A stretch of DNA of 64,000 nucleotides from CAJXNP01 sp050305935 (lineage in GTDB: Bacteria; Bacteroidota; Bacteroidia; Cytophagales; Cyclobacteriaceae): NCBI GenBank assembly GCA_050305935.1, contig JBNLGG010000011.1, positions 26,127-90,126 on the forward strand. The letters are read 5' to 3'. Positions 44,161 through 52,023 of this stretch are shown piece after piece (the first letter of the stretch is position 1; the number at the start of each line of letters is the position of its first letter). Both the position numbers and the translations under genes were made by a program. The notes beneath the pieces were generated by a model that was not told where the DNA came from, ran no database searches, and saw only the letters and a list, made by a program, of their open reading frames with translations.

Positions 44161-44407
44161 GTATCATTGAAAAAAATGTATTCGCAAAAAAGGGAATAAT
44201 CAAGGAATGAAAAAGTATTCCAGACATTATTTTTTTTTACCCTGGAATATAACATACTTTTTTGGTAAAATTCCCCATAAATTAACCGGCGTGTAACGTT
44301 CAACGTCGACTCCTGCCCAGACAAAATCATAGAACAAAAAAGGCATTGCCGGGATTTAAAATCAGAAATATTTTTGCCCAAACCGAAACATTTCCATTAC
44401 ACTTTAG

Positions 44408-44444
44408 TATAATTGTCAAAACATTTATTGTATAGACAATTATA
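44408..44444. promoter_or_regulatory. Candidate operator upstream of yceI-like gene
   Basis: A perfect inverted repeat TATAATTGTC (44408-44417) / GACAATTATA (44435-44444) with a 17-base spacer, ending 13 bases before the start codon. Its position fits repression of the downstream gene, possibly by a MarR-type protein; no such regulator gene is nearby. Confidence 0.5.
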
Positions 44445-44457
44445 ATTCAATAACATC

Positions 44458-44997
44458 ATGGAAAATTCAGTATTAACCAAATGGGCGATAGACCCAACTC
44501 ATTCAGAAATCCAATTCAAAATAAAGCACCTTGTGATCTCCACTGTTACCGGGAAGTTTAAAGAATTTAGCGGTTCATTAGAGCAAGAAGGCGACACCTT
44601 CGAAAATGCCCAGGTGGAATTTTCTGCCAACATTGATTCAATTGATACAGGTGTGGCAGACAGGGATGGCCATTTAAAATCAGATGATTTTTTCAATGCT
44701 GAAAAATACCCGGAGCTTATTTTCAAGGGCACCAGCTTTGTAAAAATGGACAACAACAATTACAAGTTAACCGGCAATCTGACCATAAGGGATATCACAC
44801 GAGAAATTGAGCTGGATGTATTTTATGGTGGTACGGTAACTGATCCTTACGGTCAAATCAAATCAGGTTTTGAAATTACCGGCGAAATAAATAGAAAAGA
44901 CTACAACCTGAAATGGACCGCTGTTACAGAGGCAGGTTCAATAGTCGTCTCAGACCAGGTTAAACTGAACCTGAATATCCAATTAGTACAAAACTAA
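44458..44997 (+). CDS. YceI family protein
   Basis: A 179-residue lipocalin-like YceI domain protein; the fold can bind isoprenoid quinones or fatty acids. The start KWAIDPTHSEIQFKIKHLVI and the later FKGTSFVKMDNNNYKLTGNL and FEITGEINRKDY are the standard strands. It has no signal peptide, so it should be cytoplasmic, which is common in Bacteroidota. An inverted repeat upstream suggests regulation. Confidence 0.93.
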   Translation: MENSVLTKWAIDPTHSEIQFKIKHLVISTVTGKFKEFSGSLEQEGDTFENAQVEFSANIDSIDTGVADRDGHLKSDDFFNAEKYPELIFKGTSFVKMDNNNYKLTGNLTIRDITREIELDVFYGGTVTDPYGQIKSGFEITGEINRKDYNLKWTAVTEAGSIVVSDQVKLNLNIQLVQN

Positions 44998-45004
44998 AAT
45001 GTAT

Positions 45005-45037
45005 TTCTCTGATCCGGCAAGTTCCCGGATCAGAGAA
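45005..45037 (+). terminator. Terminator-like hairpin after the YceI gene
   Basis: TTCTCTGATCCGG (45005-45017) and its exact reverse complement (45025-45037) with a seven-base loop. Only short T runs follow, so termination is likely but not certain. Confidence 0.7.
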
Positions 45038-45074
45038 CATTTATTCTTCCTTTCCCCATCTATAATTTTTTTAA

Positions 45075-45082
45075 TATTTTTG
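45075..45082 (+). promoter_or_regulatory. Candidate -7 element of lspA
   Basis: TATTTTTG fits TAnnTTTG and ends 14 bases before the start. TTTC about 22 bases upstream is a weak -33 match. Confidence 0.35.
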
Positions 45083-45096
45083 TCAAAATTGTTTTG

Positions 45097-45615
45097 ATGA
45101 AATCCCCTTTTACAAAGATTTTTATAATCCTCACGATCATACTTTTAAATTTTGGTTGTGACCAGGTAACCAAGTCCATTGTCCGGAAAAATGTTGAATA
45201 TAACCAGATCATAGAGGTTTTGGGGAATAGCCTGATATTAACAAAGGTGGAAAACAAGGGTGCTTTTTTAAGCCTTGGAAATGAACTCCCCTTTGTCATC
45301 CGCGAAATCCTCCTCAGCTATTTTCCCTTGGTCATGCTTTTACTTGCTAGTTTGTATTTATTTAAAAATAAAAAACTGACAACCCCGGTAATCATTTTTA
45401 TGAGCTTCGTGATTGGTGGTGGTATCGGAAATATTTTTGACAGGATTTTGAACGGTTCTGTCACTGATTTCCTTCACATGGATTTGTATTTATTCAGGAC
45501 AGGCATTTTTAACATGGCCGATGTGTCAATAATGATCGGGTCCATTGGAATACTCTTTTATTACCTGTTTTTCACCAAATCGATCCTTCGGCAGACGAAG
45601 GAAAAGAAAAACTGA
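45097..45615 (+). CDS. lspA: Lipoprotein signal peptidase (signal peptidase II)
   Basis: A 172-residue membrane protease with four helices that cuts prolipoproteins before the lipidated cysteine. The conserved stretches are GCDQVTKSIVRKN, NKGAFLSLG, and the two catalytic aspartates in GNIFDRILNGSVTDFLH and FNMADVSIMIGS. The start used is ATG 45097, directly after a TTG codon that also could serve. An AT-rich gap and a terminator separate it from the YceI gene, so it is probably its own unit. Confidence 0.95.
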   Translation: MKSPFTKIFIILTIILLNFGCDQVTKSIVRKNVEYNQIIEVLGNSLILTKVENKGAFLSLGNELPFVIREILLSYFPLVMLLLASLYLFKNKKLTTPVIIFMSFVIGGGIGNIFDRILNGSVTDFLHMDLYLFRTGIFNMADVSIMIGSIGILFYYLFFTKSILRQTKEKKN

Positions 45616-46052
45616 TTTTTCTTTTTTCGATTGGCGATATTTACTTGAAAAAAATTTCATACGAAGAGCTAACTTTTTCTGTCGGAGAAAGTAGAATGAT
45701 ATGCTTCAAAATAGATCAACAAAGCATCGATTACATTAATCGTTCCACATGAAGAAAAGAAACAAAGAAAAAAAAGGATCATCAGATACACGTATCTCTC
45801 ATCCCATGTCGCAAATTTGCCGCAAAAAGGCCTGCTAAGAAAGTACAAGTAATTCTTTTCTACTTCCCACACCTTCTTATTTTCAATCTCAGAATAAACC
45901 AAAAAGTTATTGGGTATTTATGTCACCGATGCAATAATGACGTCCCGAACACTGCAAGAATAGTCATATCCCACATTGGTATATTTCACTTTTTGCTTTT
46001 TTGAAAATTCATCTATTAATCCCTACTTTTAAAGCAACACGTTGCAAGGATC
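45616..46052. other. Intergenic region without clear gene
   Basis: A minus-strand frame at 45669-45902 has no family signal and poor start context, so it is not annotated. TTG at 46001-46003 and TACTTTTA at 46024-46031, 20 bases apart, are a possible promoter for the epimerase gene. Confidence 0.5.
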
Positions 46053-47036
46053 ATGAAGGTACTATTTATAGGAGGAACCGGGAACATCAGCACGTCTTCA
46101 AGCCGATTGGCATCCAGCTTGGGAATGGATTTATATTTACTGAATAGAGGAAGAAATCAGGTTGATATTGAAGGAATTAAAACCATTCAGGGAGACATCA
46201 CAGATGAAAAGGCAATGGCAGACATCATGAAACACTATTCCTGGGATGTAGTAGTTAATTGGATAGCTTTCGCACCTGAAGAAATAAAAAGGGATTTCAG
46301 ATTGTTCAATGGAAAAACCAGGCAATATATTTTTATAAGTTCAGCTTCTTGCTATCAAACACCACTCCTCCACCCTATCATCACCGAATCGACGCCAATC
46401 TCCAATCCGCTGTGGGATTATTCCAACAACAAGATAAAGTGCGAAGTACTACTCAATGAATTATACAGGGAACATGGGTTCCCCATCACAATTGTTCGCC
46501 CTTCACACACCTATGATACTGTAATACCAATAGCCATAGGAGGTTTTACTGAATTTACAACAGCTAACCGTATTCTAAGTGGACAAAAAATCATCATACA
46601 CGGCGACGGAAAATCACTTTGGGTGGTCACACATGCGGAGGACTTTGCAAAAGGATTTGTCGGTTTGTTAGGTAATTCTCAATCGATAGGCCATGCTTTT
46701 CACATTACTTCTGACGAGGTGCTGTCATGGAACAATATCTATCAAATTCTGGCAGATGCCCTGGGGGGCGAATTAAATGCAGTTCACATTGCCTCGGATT
46801 TCATTTGCAAAATCGAACCTTCCTTCACCGGTACTCTCCTCGCCGACAAAGCAGAGAGCGTCATTTTTGATAACACGAAAATCAAAACCTTCGTACCGGG
46901 ATATCAGGCCACTATTCCTTTTGCCAAGGGGATCAGGAAAACCCTTCAATGGTTCGATGATCATCCGGAAAAAAAGATTATCTCCAAAGAAACAAATTAT
47001 AAAATTGACCGGATCATTGCGGCCTATGAACGCTAA
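46053..47036 (+). CDS. NAD-dependent epimerase/dehydratase family protein
   Basis: A 327-residue extended short-chain dehydrogenase fold protein. The dinucleotide loop FIGGTGNIST replaces the standard GxxGxxG spacing, as in the subgroup related to plant chloroplast RNA-binding and isoflavone-type reductases. FISSASCYQ, then the catalytic-type motif lacks the usual Tyr-x-x-x-Lys and instead has DYSNNKIKCE, which still holds Tyr and Lys with the right spacing. VRPSHTYDT follows. Its 3-prime end overlaps the convergent regulator by 23 bases. Substrate unknown. Confidence 0.85.
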   Translation: MKVLFIGGTGNISTSSSRLASSLGMDLYLLNRGRNQVDIEGIKTIQGDITDEKAMADIMKHYSWDVVVNWIAFAPEEIKRDFRLFNGKTRQYIFISSASCYQTPLLHPIITESTPISNPLWDYSNNKIKCEVLLNELYREHGFPITIVRPSHTYDTVIPIAIGGFTEFTTANRILSGQKIIIHGDGKSLWVVTHAEDFAKGFVGLLGNSQSIGHAFHITSDEVLSWNNIYQILADALGGELNAVHIASDFICKIEPSFTGTLLADKAESVIFDNTKIKTFVPGYQATIPFAKGIRKTLQWFDDHPEKKIISKETNYKIDRIIAAYER

Positions 47037-47994
47037 GGTTTTCGATCGAATAGTGATCCTGTAGCTCGGCTATCAACTCCTTAATCCGCTCTTTGATGCT
47101 TTCGGGTTCCAGTACTACTACATCACTACCAAAAGTAAGGAGCCACCTCGATAAAAATTCATGGCTGAAAAGAGCAAAATCCATTACAATTTTTCCATTC
47201 TTTTCCACTTGGTTGAGCCATCCAAATTGATATTTGACATCCGTTATATGCCCTGCTCTCTCCTTTGACATCTCGACCCTGACAATTTCCAAATCGGTCT
47301 GTCGTTGAAGGTTTTCAATGTATTTTCTCAACGAAACATGGTTTTCCCTGGTAAATACTTCCTCCAGGATCTTTAGCTTGGAGATGCGATCAATGCGAAA
47401 GTCACGATAGTCATTTCTCAGTCGGCACCAGGCGATCAAATGCCACTGAGAACCGTAGTAGCACAGGCCAATAGGCTCGACATGTCGCTCATTGAATTCT
47501 CCGATATAATTCGACCAGTAGTCCATCTGAAGGACTTTGTTTTGTGGCAAAGCCGATTGGATTTGAGACAAGACCAGGTTGCCGCTTTGATCTGTAAAAT
47601 GCCTTTTAAAGGGATCAACAATGATCTGTTCATTCACGCCTTCCAGCTCTTCCTTTTTCCTGGTATCCAATACGGCCTTGATTTTAGAAAGGGCCGATGA
47701 ATAATGCTGGTGCGAATCGCGGTCGGTCGCTTTTTCCATAAACTTCCCGGCAAGCAGCAATGTAAGCGCTTCGTCCCTGGTAAACATGACTGGCGGCAAA
47801 TGATAACCCTCCATTAGAAAGTATCCCACACCCGCCTCCGCGCCAATGGGTACACCTCCTTCTTCCAGCGCCCTGATGTCACGGTACACCGTGCGCACGC
47901 TGATCTCAAACCTGTTGGCAATCTCTTGTGCAGTGATCACCTTTTTTGTTTGCAGTTGAATGATGATGGCCTGAAGGCGGTCGATTCTATTCAT
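47014..47994 (-). CDS. WYL-domain transcriptional regulator (YafY family)
   Basis: A 326-residue protein with an N-terminal HTH_11 domain (TAQEIANRFEISVRTVYRDIRAL), a WYL domain (QMDYWSNYIGE to FRIDRISKL, about 140-215) and a WCX extension near the C-terminus. WYL regulators sense small ligands or nucleic acids and control stress or defence loci. Its start overlaps the end of the AGE-family gene by 8 bases (ATGAATAG), so it is translated from the same message and may regulate that gene. Confidence 0.92.
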   Translation of the reverse strand: MNRIDRLQAIIIQLQTKKVITAQEIANRFEISVRTVYRDIRALEEGGVPIGAEAGVGYFLMEGYHLPPVMFTRDEALTLLLAGKFMEKATDRDSHQHYSSALSKIKAVLDTRKKEELEGVNEQIIVDPFKRHFTDQSGNLVLSQIQSALPQNKVLQMDYWSNYIGEFNERHVEPIGLCYYGSQWHLIAWCRLRNDYRDFRIDRISKLKILEEVFTRENHVSLRKYIENLQRQTDLEIVRVEMSKERAGHITDVKYQFGWLNQVEKNGKIVMDFALFSHEFLSRWLLTFGSDVVVLEPESIKERIKELIAELQDHYSIENLSVHRPQ

Positions 47995-49360
47995 CCGGTT
48001 TATTATTGGTTTCTAATTTCTCTAATAATGTCAGGCAATGGACTAAAGCGCGGGTAGTATGGTAATTTCCCTTCCAAATAGACGCTTTGGCTCTTTTTGT
48101 AAATTTCTTGTTAACGTCTAATCCGTTCAAATACCAGCCGCCATGTTCATTGTCGATAAGATATCCGGAAATATACTCCCATTGCGCTTCAAATCGCTGG
48201 TAGTAATTCTGCGGATCATCAGGAAAAAAGCAATGCATCAATAAAAAGCTATTTAAAGCTTCCGCTTGCGACCACCATTCCTTGTGCGAACTGAGGATGG
48301 TCATTTTACCATCGACATATTTGCCCTGATCAAACAGTCCACCGTATTTCTCATCCCACCCCATTTTGATGGAATGTTCTACAAACGATCTTATTTTCGG
48401 TAAATAACCGCCTTCATCTTTGCCCAGCGCTTCAGCCGCTTCATACAACAAAAAGGCCGTTTCCACATCATGGCCAAAGGTGATATGTTCTGAAATGTAT
48501 CCACTTCCTCCACCCGTTTGCTTTAGCTCCTCGTCCGTAATCATTGTCCAATCAGGATAAAAAAAGAGCTTCAGGAAGCCTCGTTCATCCATCATCTTTT
48601 CACTCACCACCACATACATTTCCTCCAGCCGCTCTCGCAACAATGAATCCGGCCAGACTTCGTAAAGCGCCGTAAAAGCTTCCAACAAATGTATCGAGCT
48701 GTTATATTCCTTTAATCCAATTTGAGCCCTGTCAGAATATGTGAAGTCATTTGCTTTTTCTCGTGGAATGGGCGTTCCGTCACGATAGAGCATCTGAAAA
48801 TATCCACCGTACACGCTGTCCCTGCTATGATCATCCAGCCAATAAAAAGTTTCCCTGGCCAGGTCAAGCGCTCCCTCATTTCCTGAGGCTTTGTGGTACT
48901 CAGCAAGTGCGTAAATGGCAAAAGCATTCCCATAAGCTGTCTTTTCACACGAGGACGGCACCTCCCTTACCTGGCCTTTTACATCTGTCATCTGAAAAAA
49001 ACCTCCCACTTTATCATCCCACATTTCATCCCTTAAAAACTGGAATCCATGGCCAGCCCATTTGAGATAATCCTGTTTTTCTTCGTAATGGCCATACAAA
49101 AAGGACAGAGTCCAAATGTGCCGGGCCTGTGTGACAATAAATTTGTCCTGGGCACCTTTCAACTCCCATTTGTAATTAAAATCAGAAAAATATCCTCCAT
49201 TCACAGAATCAATTACCAGGGGGTACCAAACGTCGATCATTTTGGTTTGTAACACTTCCTGTATTGCTTCCCCAATGGACGATTGGCCATCTTTCACATC
49301 AGGTTTTTCACAAGCAATAAAAAGGGTGGATGTAAGTAGGAAAAAGGGTAAGGTTTTCAT
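47987..49360 (-). CDS. AGE-family epimerase/isomerase, exported lipoprotein
   Basis: A 457-residue alpha/alpha-barrel protein of the N-acylglucosamine 2-epimerase/cellobiose 2-epimerase family. The N-terminal signal TSTLFIACEKP has a lipobox, so it is probably a periplasmic lipoprotein, unusual for cytoplasmic AGE enzymes. Conserved barrel pieces are YSDFNY-like NGGYFSDFN, ARHIWTLSFLY, YGNAFAIYALAEYH, HLLEAFTALYE, HITFGHDVETAFLL and SSHKEWWSQAEAL. It may convert sugars outside the membrane, for example cello- or mannobiose type; the specificity is not readable. The WYL regulator follows in the same operon. Confidence 0.87.
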   Translation of the reverse strand: MKTLPFFLLTSTLFIACEKPDVKDGQSSIGEAIQEVLQTKMIDVWYPLVIDSVNGGYFSDFNYKWELKGAQDKFIVTQARHIWTLSFLYGHYEEKQDYLKWAGHGFQFLRDEMWDDKVGGFFQMTDVKGQVREVPSSCEKTAYGNAFAIYALAEYHKASGNEGALDLARETFYWLDDHSRDSVYGGYFQMLYRDGTPIPREKANDFTYSDRAQIGLKEYNSSIHLLEAFTALYEVWPDSLLRERLEEMYVVVSEKMMDERGFLKLFFYPDWTMITDEELKQTGGGSGYISEHITFGHDVETAFLLYEAAEALGKDEGGYLPKIRSFVEHSIKMGWDEKYGGLFDQGKYVDGKMTILSSHKEWWSQAEALNSFLLMHCFFPDDPQNYYQRFEAQWEYISGYLIDNEHGGWYLNGLDVNKKFTKRAKASIWKGNYHTTRALVHCLTLLEKLETNNKPDE

Positions 49361-49621
49361 ACTTCAACTAAAATTGAACTACTAAAATAAGGTATAATTA
49401 TTTACGGTCACACAAACATCGTATACATAGTGTTTCCAAAATCCGAAAGTACAGGATGATTTCCCATTTTCTAAGTTCAATCCATTTGAATGAAAAGGCT
49501 GTGTGATTTAACAAACTAAAGCCCGGGTTGTTTCTTTCTGGCAGGATCTGAGATGTATAAATTTGCAGGCTAATAATCTACAATTAATCTAATCGATTTT
49601 TAATCACGGGCGGTAAATGCA

Positions 49622-49774
49622 CAGGGCAAACGCATTTAATAAAGAAACTTCGTCATTCCGGAATCAATTCAACGTCATTTTATAGATTCCAGACAAATTT
49701 TGTTCTTTAAAATAAAATTAGAACAATCCCGCATAGCTATCGGGACTGGAATGACGGTAAATGCGTTTGCCCTG
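49622..49774. mobile_element. MITE-like element, copy 1 (17-bp terminal inverted repeats, 10-bp direct flank)
   Basis: A 153-base element with exact terminal inverted repeats CAGGGCAAACGCATTTA (49622-49638) and its complement (49758-49774). GGTAAATGCA occurs right before (49612-49621) and right after (49775-49784) it, as a 10-base target duplication would. Inside are nested stems: CGTCATTCC / GGAATGACG, TTGTTCT / AGAACAA, TCCCG / CGGGA. No transposase is encoded. Ends beginning CAGGG with 8-10 base duplications are what I recall for the ISAs1 family, so it may be moved in trans by such an enzyme. It ends 50 bases before the DUF486 gene. Confidence 0.75.
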
Positions 49775-49823
49775 GGTAAATGCAATTACGCTACGCCGTA
49801 CATTTGCGAAAAATCGAACCGCT

Positions 49824-50192
49824 TTGAAAGGCTTTTACACCATCTTTTTGCTGCTGCTATCCAACTCATTTATGACCATAGCCTGGTACGGTCATTTAAA
49901 GTTTGCAGAATTAAAGCGGTTCTCCAAATTGGGTTTGTTTTCCATTGTGTTGATAAGTTGGGGGCTGGCCTTCCTCGAATCCTGTTTCCAGGTTCCTGCA
50001 AACAGGATTGGATTTAAGGACCATGGCGGGCCATTCTCATTGGTAGAGTTAAAAGTAATCCAGGAAGTTATTACTCTGATTGTATTTGTCGTCTTCACCC
50101 TTTTGGCCTTCAAAAATGAATCGATCCGTACTAATCATATCATCGGATTTTTGTTTCTCATCGGCGCGGTATATTTCATTTTTAAAAGATAG
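49824..50192 (+). CDS. DUF486 family small membrane protein
   Basis: A 122-residue protein with four hydrophobic helices (FYTIFLLLLSNSFMTIAWYG, FSIVLISWGLAFLESCF, VIQEVITLIVFVVFTLLAF, IIGFLFLIGAVYFIF). The motif VPANRIGFKDHGGPFS followed by LKVIQEV is the DUF486 signature, a family related to drug/metabolite transporter folds. The start is TTG at 49824, where family members begin; the upstream ATG at 49761 lies inside the right end of the MITE-like element and would add foreign residues. Function unknown. Confidence 0.85.
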   Translation: MKGFYTIFLLLLSNSFMTIAWYGHLKFAELKRFSKLGLFSIVLISWGLAFLESCFQVPANRIGFKDHGGPFSLVELKVIQEVITLIVFVVFTLLAFKNESIRTNHIIGFLFLIGAVYFIFKR

Positions 50193-50256
50193 AGCGGTCT
50201 TATGCAAGACCAATAGCATGCTAAGTATCCTTAATTATTCTTGAATATATTATTTG

Positions 50257-50296
50257 GTGTTTCTAAATTGTTTAGTCATTAGTGTTTCTAAATTGT
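50257..50296 (+). repeat. Short direct repeat upstream of the TerB-like gene
   Basis: GTGTTTCTAAATTGT occurs at 50257-50271 and again at 50282-50296, 25 bases apart. Confidence 0.7.
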
Positions 50297-50319
50297 ATGA
50301 TCAATTAAACTGGCAACTT

Positions 50320-50703
50320 ATGTATTCGAAGTCATTTAATGCTTTTAGGGAATCACTCGTCATCGCCTATTATTACATAGTTATCGCTGACGGAATCATC
50401 GACCCGAGGGAAATTGAGTTTGGTGAAACGATGATCAAAAAGGAAGGGATAGACAAGGGCGATTTTGACAAAAAAATCGAAATTCTAAAAAACACCTCGA
50501 AAGACCATATCAAGGAAATGTTAAAAGACTGCATGAAGAAGCTTACTCCCATTGAGCAAGTGCGGATTATTGCCTACATGTCAAAAGTAGCCGATTCTGA
50601 CGGCCGTCGTGATCCATCGGAAATGAGCTCCATACAGGAGATTTATAAGGAACTACACCTGCACCTGAATGACATTATCAGGGAAAAGGAATCAATCGTT
50701 TAA
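50320..50703 (+). CDS. TerB-like domain protein
   Basis: A 127-residue all-helical protein with two EF-hand-like acidic loops: IADGIIDPREIEFGE and VADSDGRRDPSEMSS. This doubled pattern is the TerB/YjgF-adjacent tellurite-resistance-type fold, which may bind metal. The start chosen is ATG 50320 (MYSKSFNAF); an upstream frame to 50254 runs through a direct repeat. No other ter genes are near, so tellurite resistance should not be inferred. Function unknown. Confidence 0.78.
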   Translation: MYSKSFNAFRESLVIAYYYIVIADGIIDPREIEFGETMIKKEGIDKGDFDKKIEILKNTSKDHIKEMLKDCMKKLTPIEQVRIIAYMSKVADSDGRRDPSEMSSIQEIYKELHLHLNDIIREKESIV

Positions 50704-50915
50704 CCCGCGTTGATGCAGGAGTTAATAAGAAAATTAGTTATTGATTTAATAGGCTTAATATTTCGAATAAATTCTAATGAACCACAGCATAAGCCGGTTG
50801 GGTAATATTTAAAAAAGCAGTTTACGTATAAGTGATTGGTTTTTAAACTCATTAACTGATAACATCTGAATTGAATGATTCAGGTTTAAGATATTTTGCG
50901 GCTGAAACCAAAAAT
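50704..50915. other. Intergenic region
   Basis: AT-rich sequence between the TerB-like gene and the kor terminator. I see nothing in it. Confidence 0.4.
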
Positions 50916-50947
50916 AAATCCCGGCTACAAGTAACCGGGATTTTTTT
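50916..50947. terminator. Terminator of the korAB unit
   Basis: AAATCCCGG (50916-50924), ten-base loop, CCGGGATTT (50935-50943), with T-rich sequence on both strands. Most useful for the minus-strand kor genes, whose last stop is at 50957. Confidence 0.8.
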
Positions 50948-50956
50948 GATGAAACT

Positions 50957-51997
50957 CTATTCGATCACCCAAGTTTCATTTCCTGCTAAAAGTTGGTCGA
51001 GATCACCTAGCCCTTTTTTCTCCTTCATATCCTCAACCTGTTGACAAATCTGCTCTTCGTAGGTTGGTCTTTGTTTTTGATAGATGACCCCAAATGGCCG
51101 CGGAAAGTTTCCGCTTACCGACGGGTCACCAAAGAACCTGGTCAGAATTGTCGATTTAATATAGTCGTTTTCATCGTGAATCCATAACTCATCCACGCTG
51201 ACATTTGATAATTCCACTATTTCCGGTTTAAAACCATCGAGTTTAATTCCTTTTTCTTCATCCGCCCCGAAAACCAGCGGTTTGCCCTGCTCCAGGAATA
51301 AGGTATGCTGCTTCTTCACATCTTTTTCTGTGAGTGAAAAGAATGCACCATCATTAAAGATATTACAGTTTTGATACACCTCAAGAAATGAAGTTCCCTT
51401 GTGGGCATGAGCCCTTTTTATCATTTCCTGCAGGTGTTTTGGGTCCCTGTCCATCGCCCGGGCAACGAAGGTTCCGTCGGCACCTAAGGCCAGTGCAGCA
51501 GGATTGAAAGGATGATCCAATGAACCAAATGGAGTTGATTTCGTGACTTTCGACATGGGAGACGTGGGCGAATACTGGCCCTTCGTCAATCCATATATTT
51601 CATTGTTGAACATCAGGATGTTCAAATCGAAATTTCGTCTCAGGGTGTGTATGATATGGTTTCCTCCTATTGAAAGCGCATCACCATCCCCGGTGATGAC
51701 CCAAACGCTCAGCTCGGGTCTGGTAGATTTTAAACCTGAAGCAATGGCAGGGGCTCTACCGTGGATACTGTGCATCCCAAAGGTATCCAGGTAATATGGA
51801 AACCTGCTCGAACAGCCAATTCCCGAAACAAAGACAATTTTCTCTTTTTCCAGGCCTAATTGTGGCAATACGGATTGCATTTGCTTAAGGATAGAATAAT
51901 CACCACACCCGGGGCACCATCTCACCTCCTGGCCACTGTCAAAATCCTTAGCTGTCAACACTCCGTTACTATTATTTTTATCTAATACTTGTTCCAT
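50957..51997 (-). CDS. korB: 2-oxoglutarate:ferredoxin oxidoreductase, beta subunit
   Basis: A 346-residue thiamine-diphosphate-binding subunit. It has VRWCPGCGDYSIL and VSGIGCSSRFPYY near residue 60, and GDGDALSIGGNH with the metal/cofactor loop, all typical of KorB. With KorA it oxidises 2-oxoglutarate to succinyl-CoA and reduces ferredoxin, replacing the usual dehydrogenase in the citric acid cycle. It follows korA by 26 bases on the same strand and ends before a terminator. Confidence 0.95.
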   Translation of the reverse strand: MEQVLDKNNSNGVLTAKDFDSGQEVRWCPGCGDYSILKQMQSVLPQLGLEKEKIVFVSGIGCSSRFPYYLDTFGMHSIHGRAPAIASGLKSTRPELSVWVITGDGDALSIGGNHIIHTLRRNFDLNILMFNNEIYGLTKGQYSPTSPMSKVTKSTPFGSLDHPFNPAALALGADGTFVARAMDRDPKHLQEMIKRAHAHKGTSFLEVYQNCNIFNDGAFFSLTEKDVKKQHTLFLEQGKPLVFGADEEKGIKLDGFKPEIVELSNVSVDELWIHDENDYIKSTILTRFFGDPSVSGNFPRPFGVIYQKQRPTYEEQICQQVEDMKEKKGLGDLDQLLAGNETWVIE

Positions 51998-52023
51998 TTT
52001 TCTGAGTTAAAAGTTGCGACCTA

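Noticed and set aside
45669..45902. Minus-strand frame of 77 codons with a hydrophobic stretch
   Set aside because: No family signal or convincing start context in an AT-rich gap; a hydrophobic run is expected by chance there.
49761..49823. ATG start for the DUF486 gene inside the MITE right end
   Set aside because: It would add 21 residues encoded mostly by the mobile element; family members begin where the TTG at 49824 lies.
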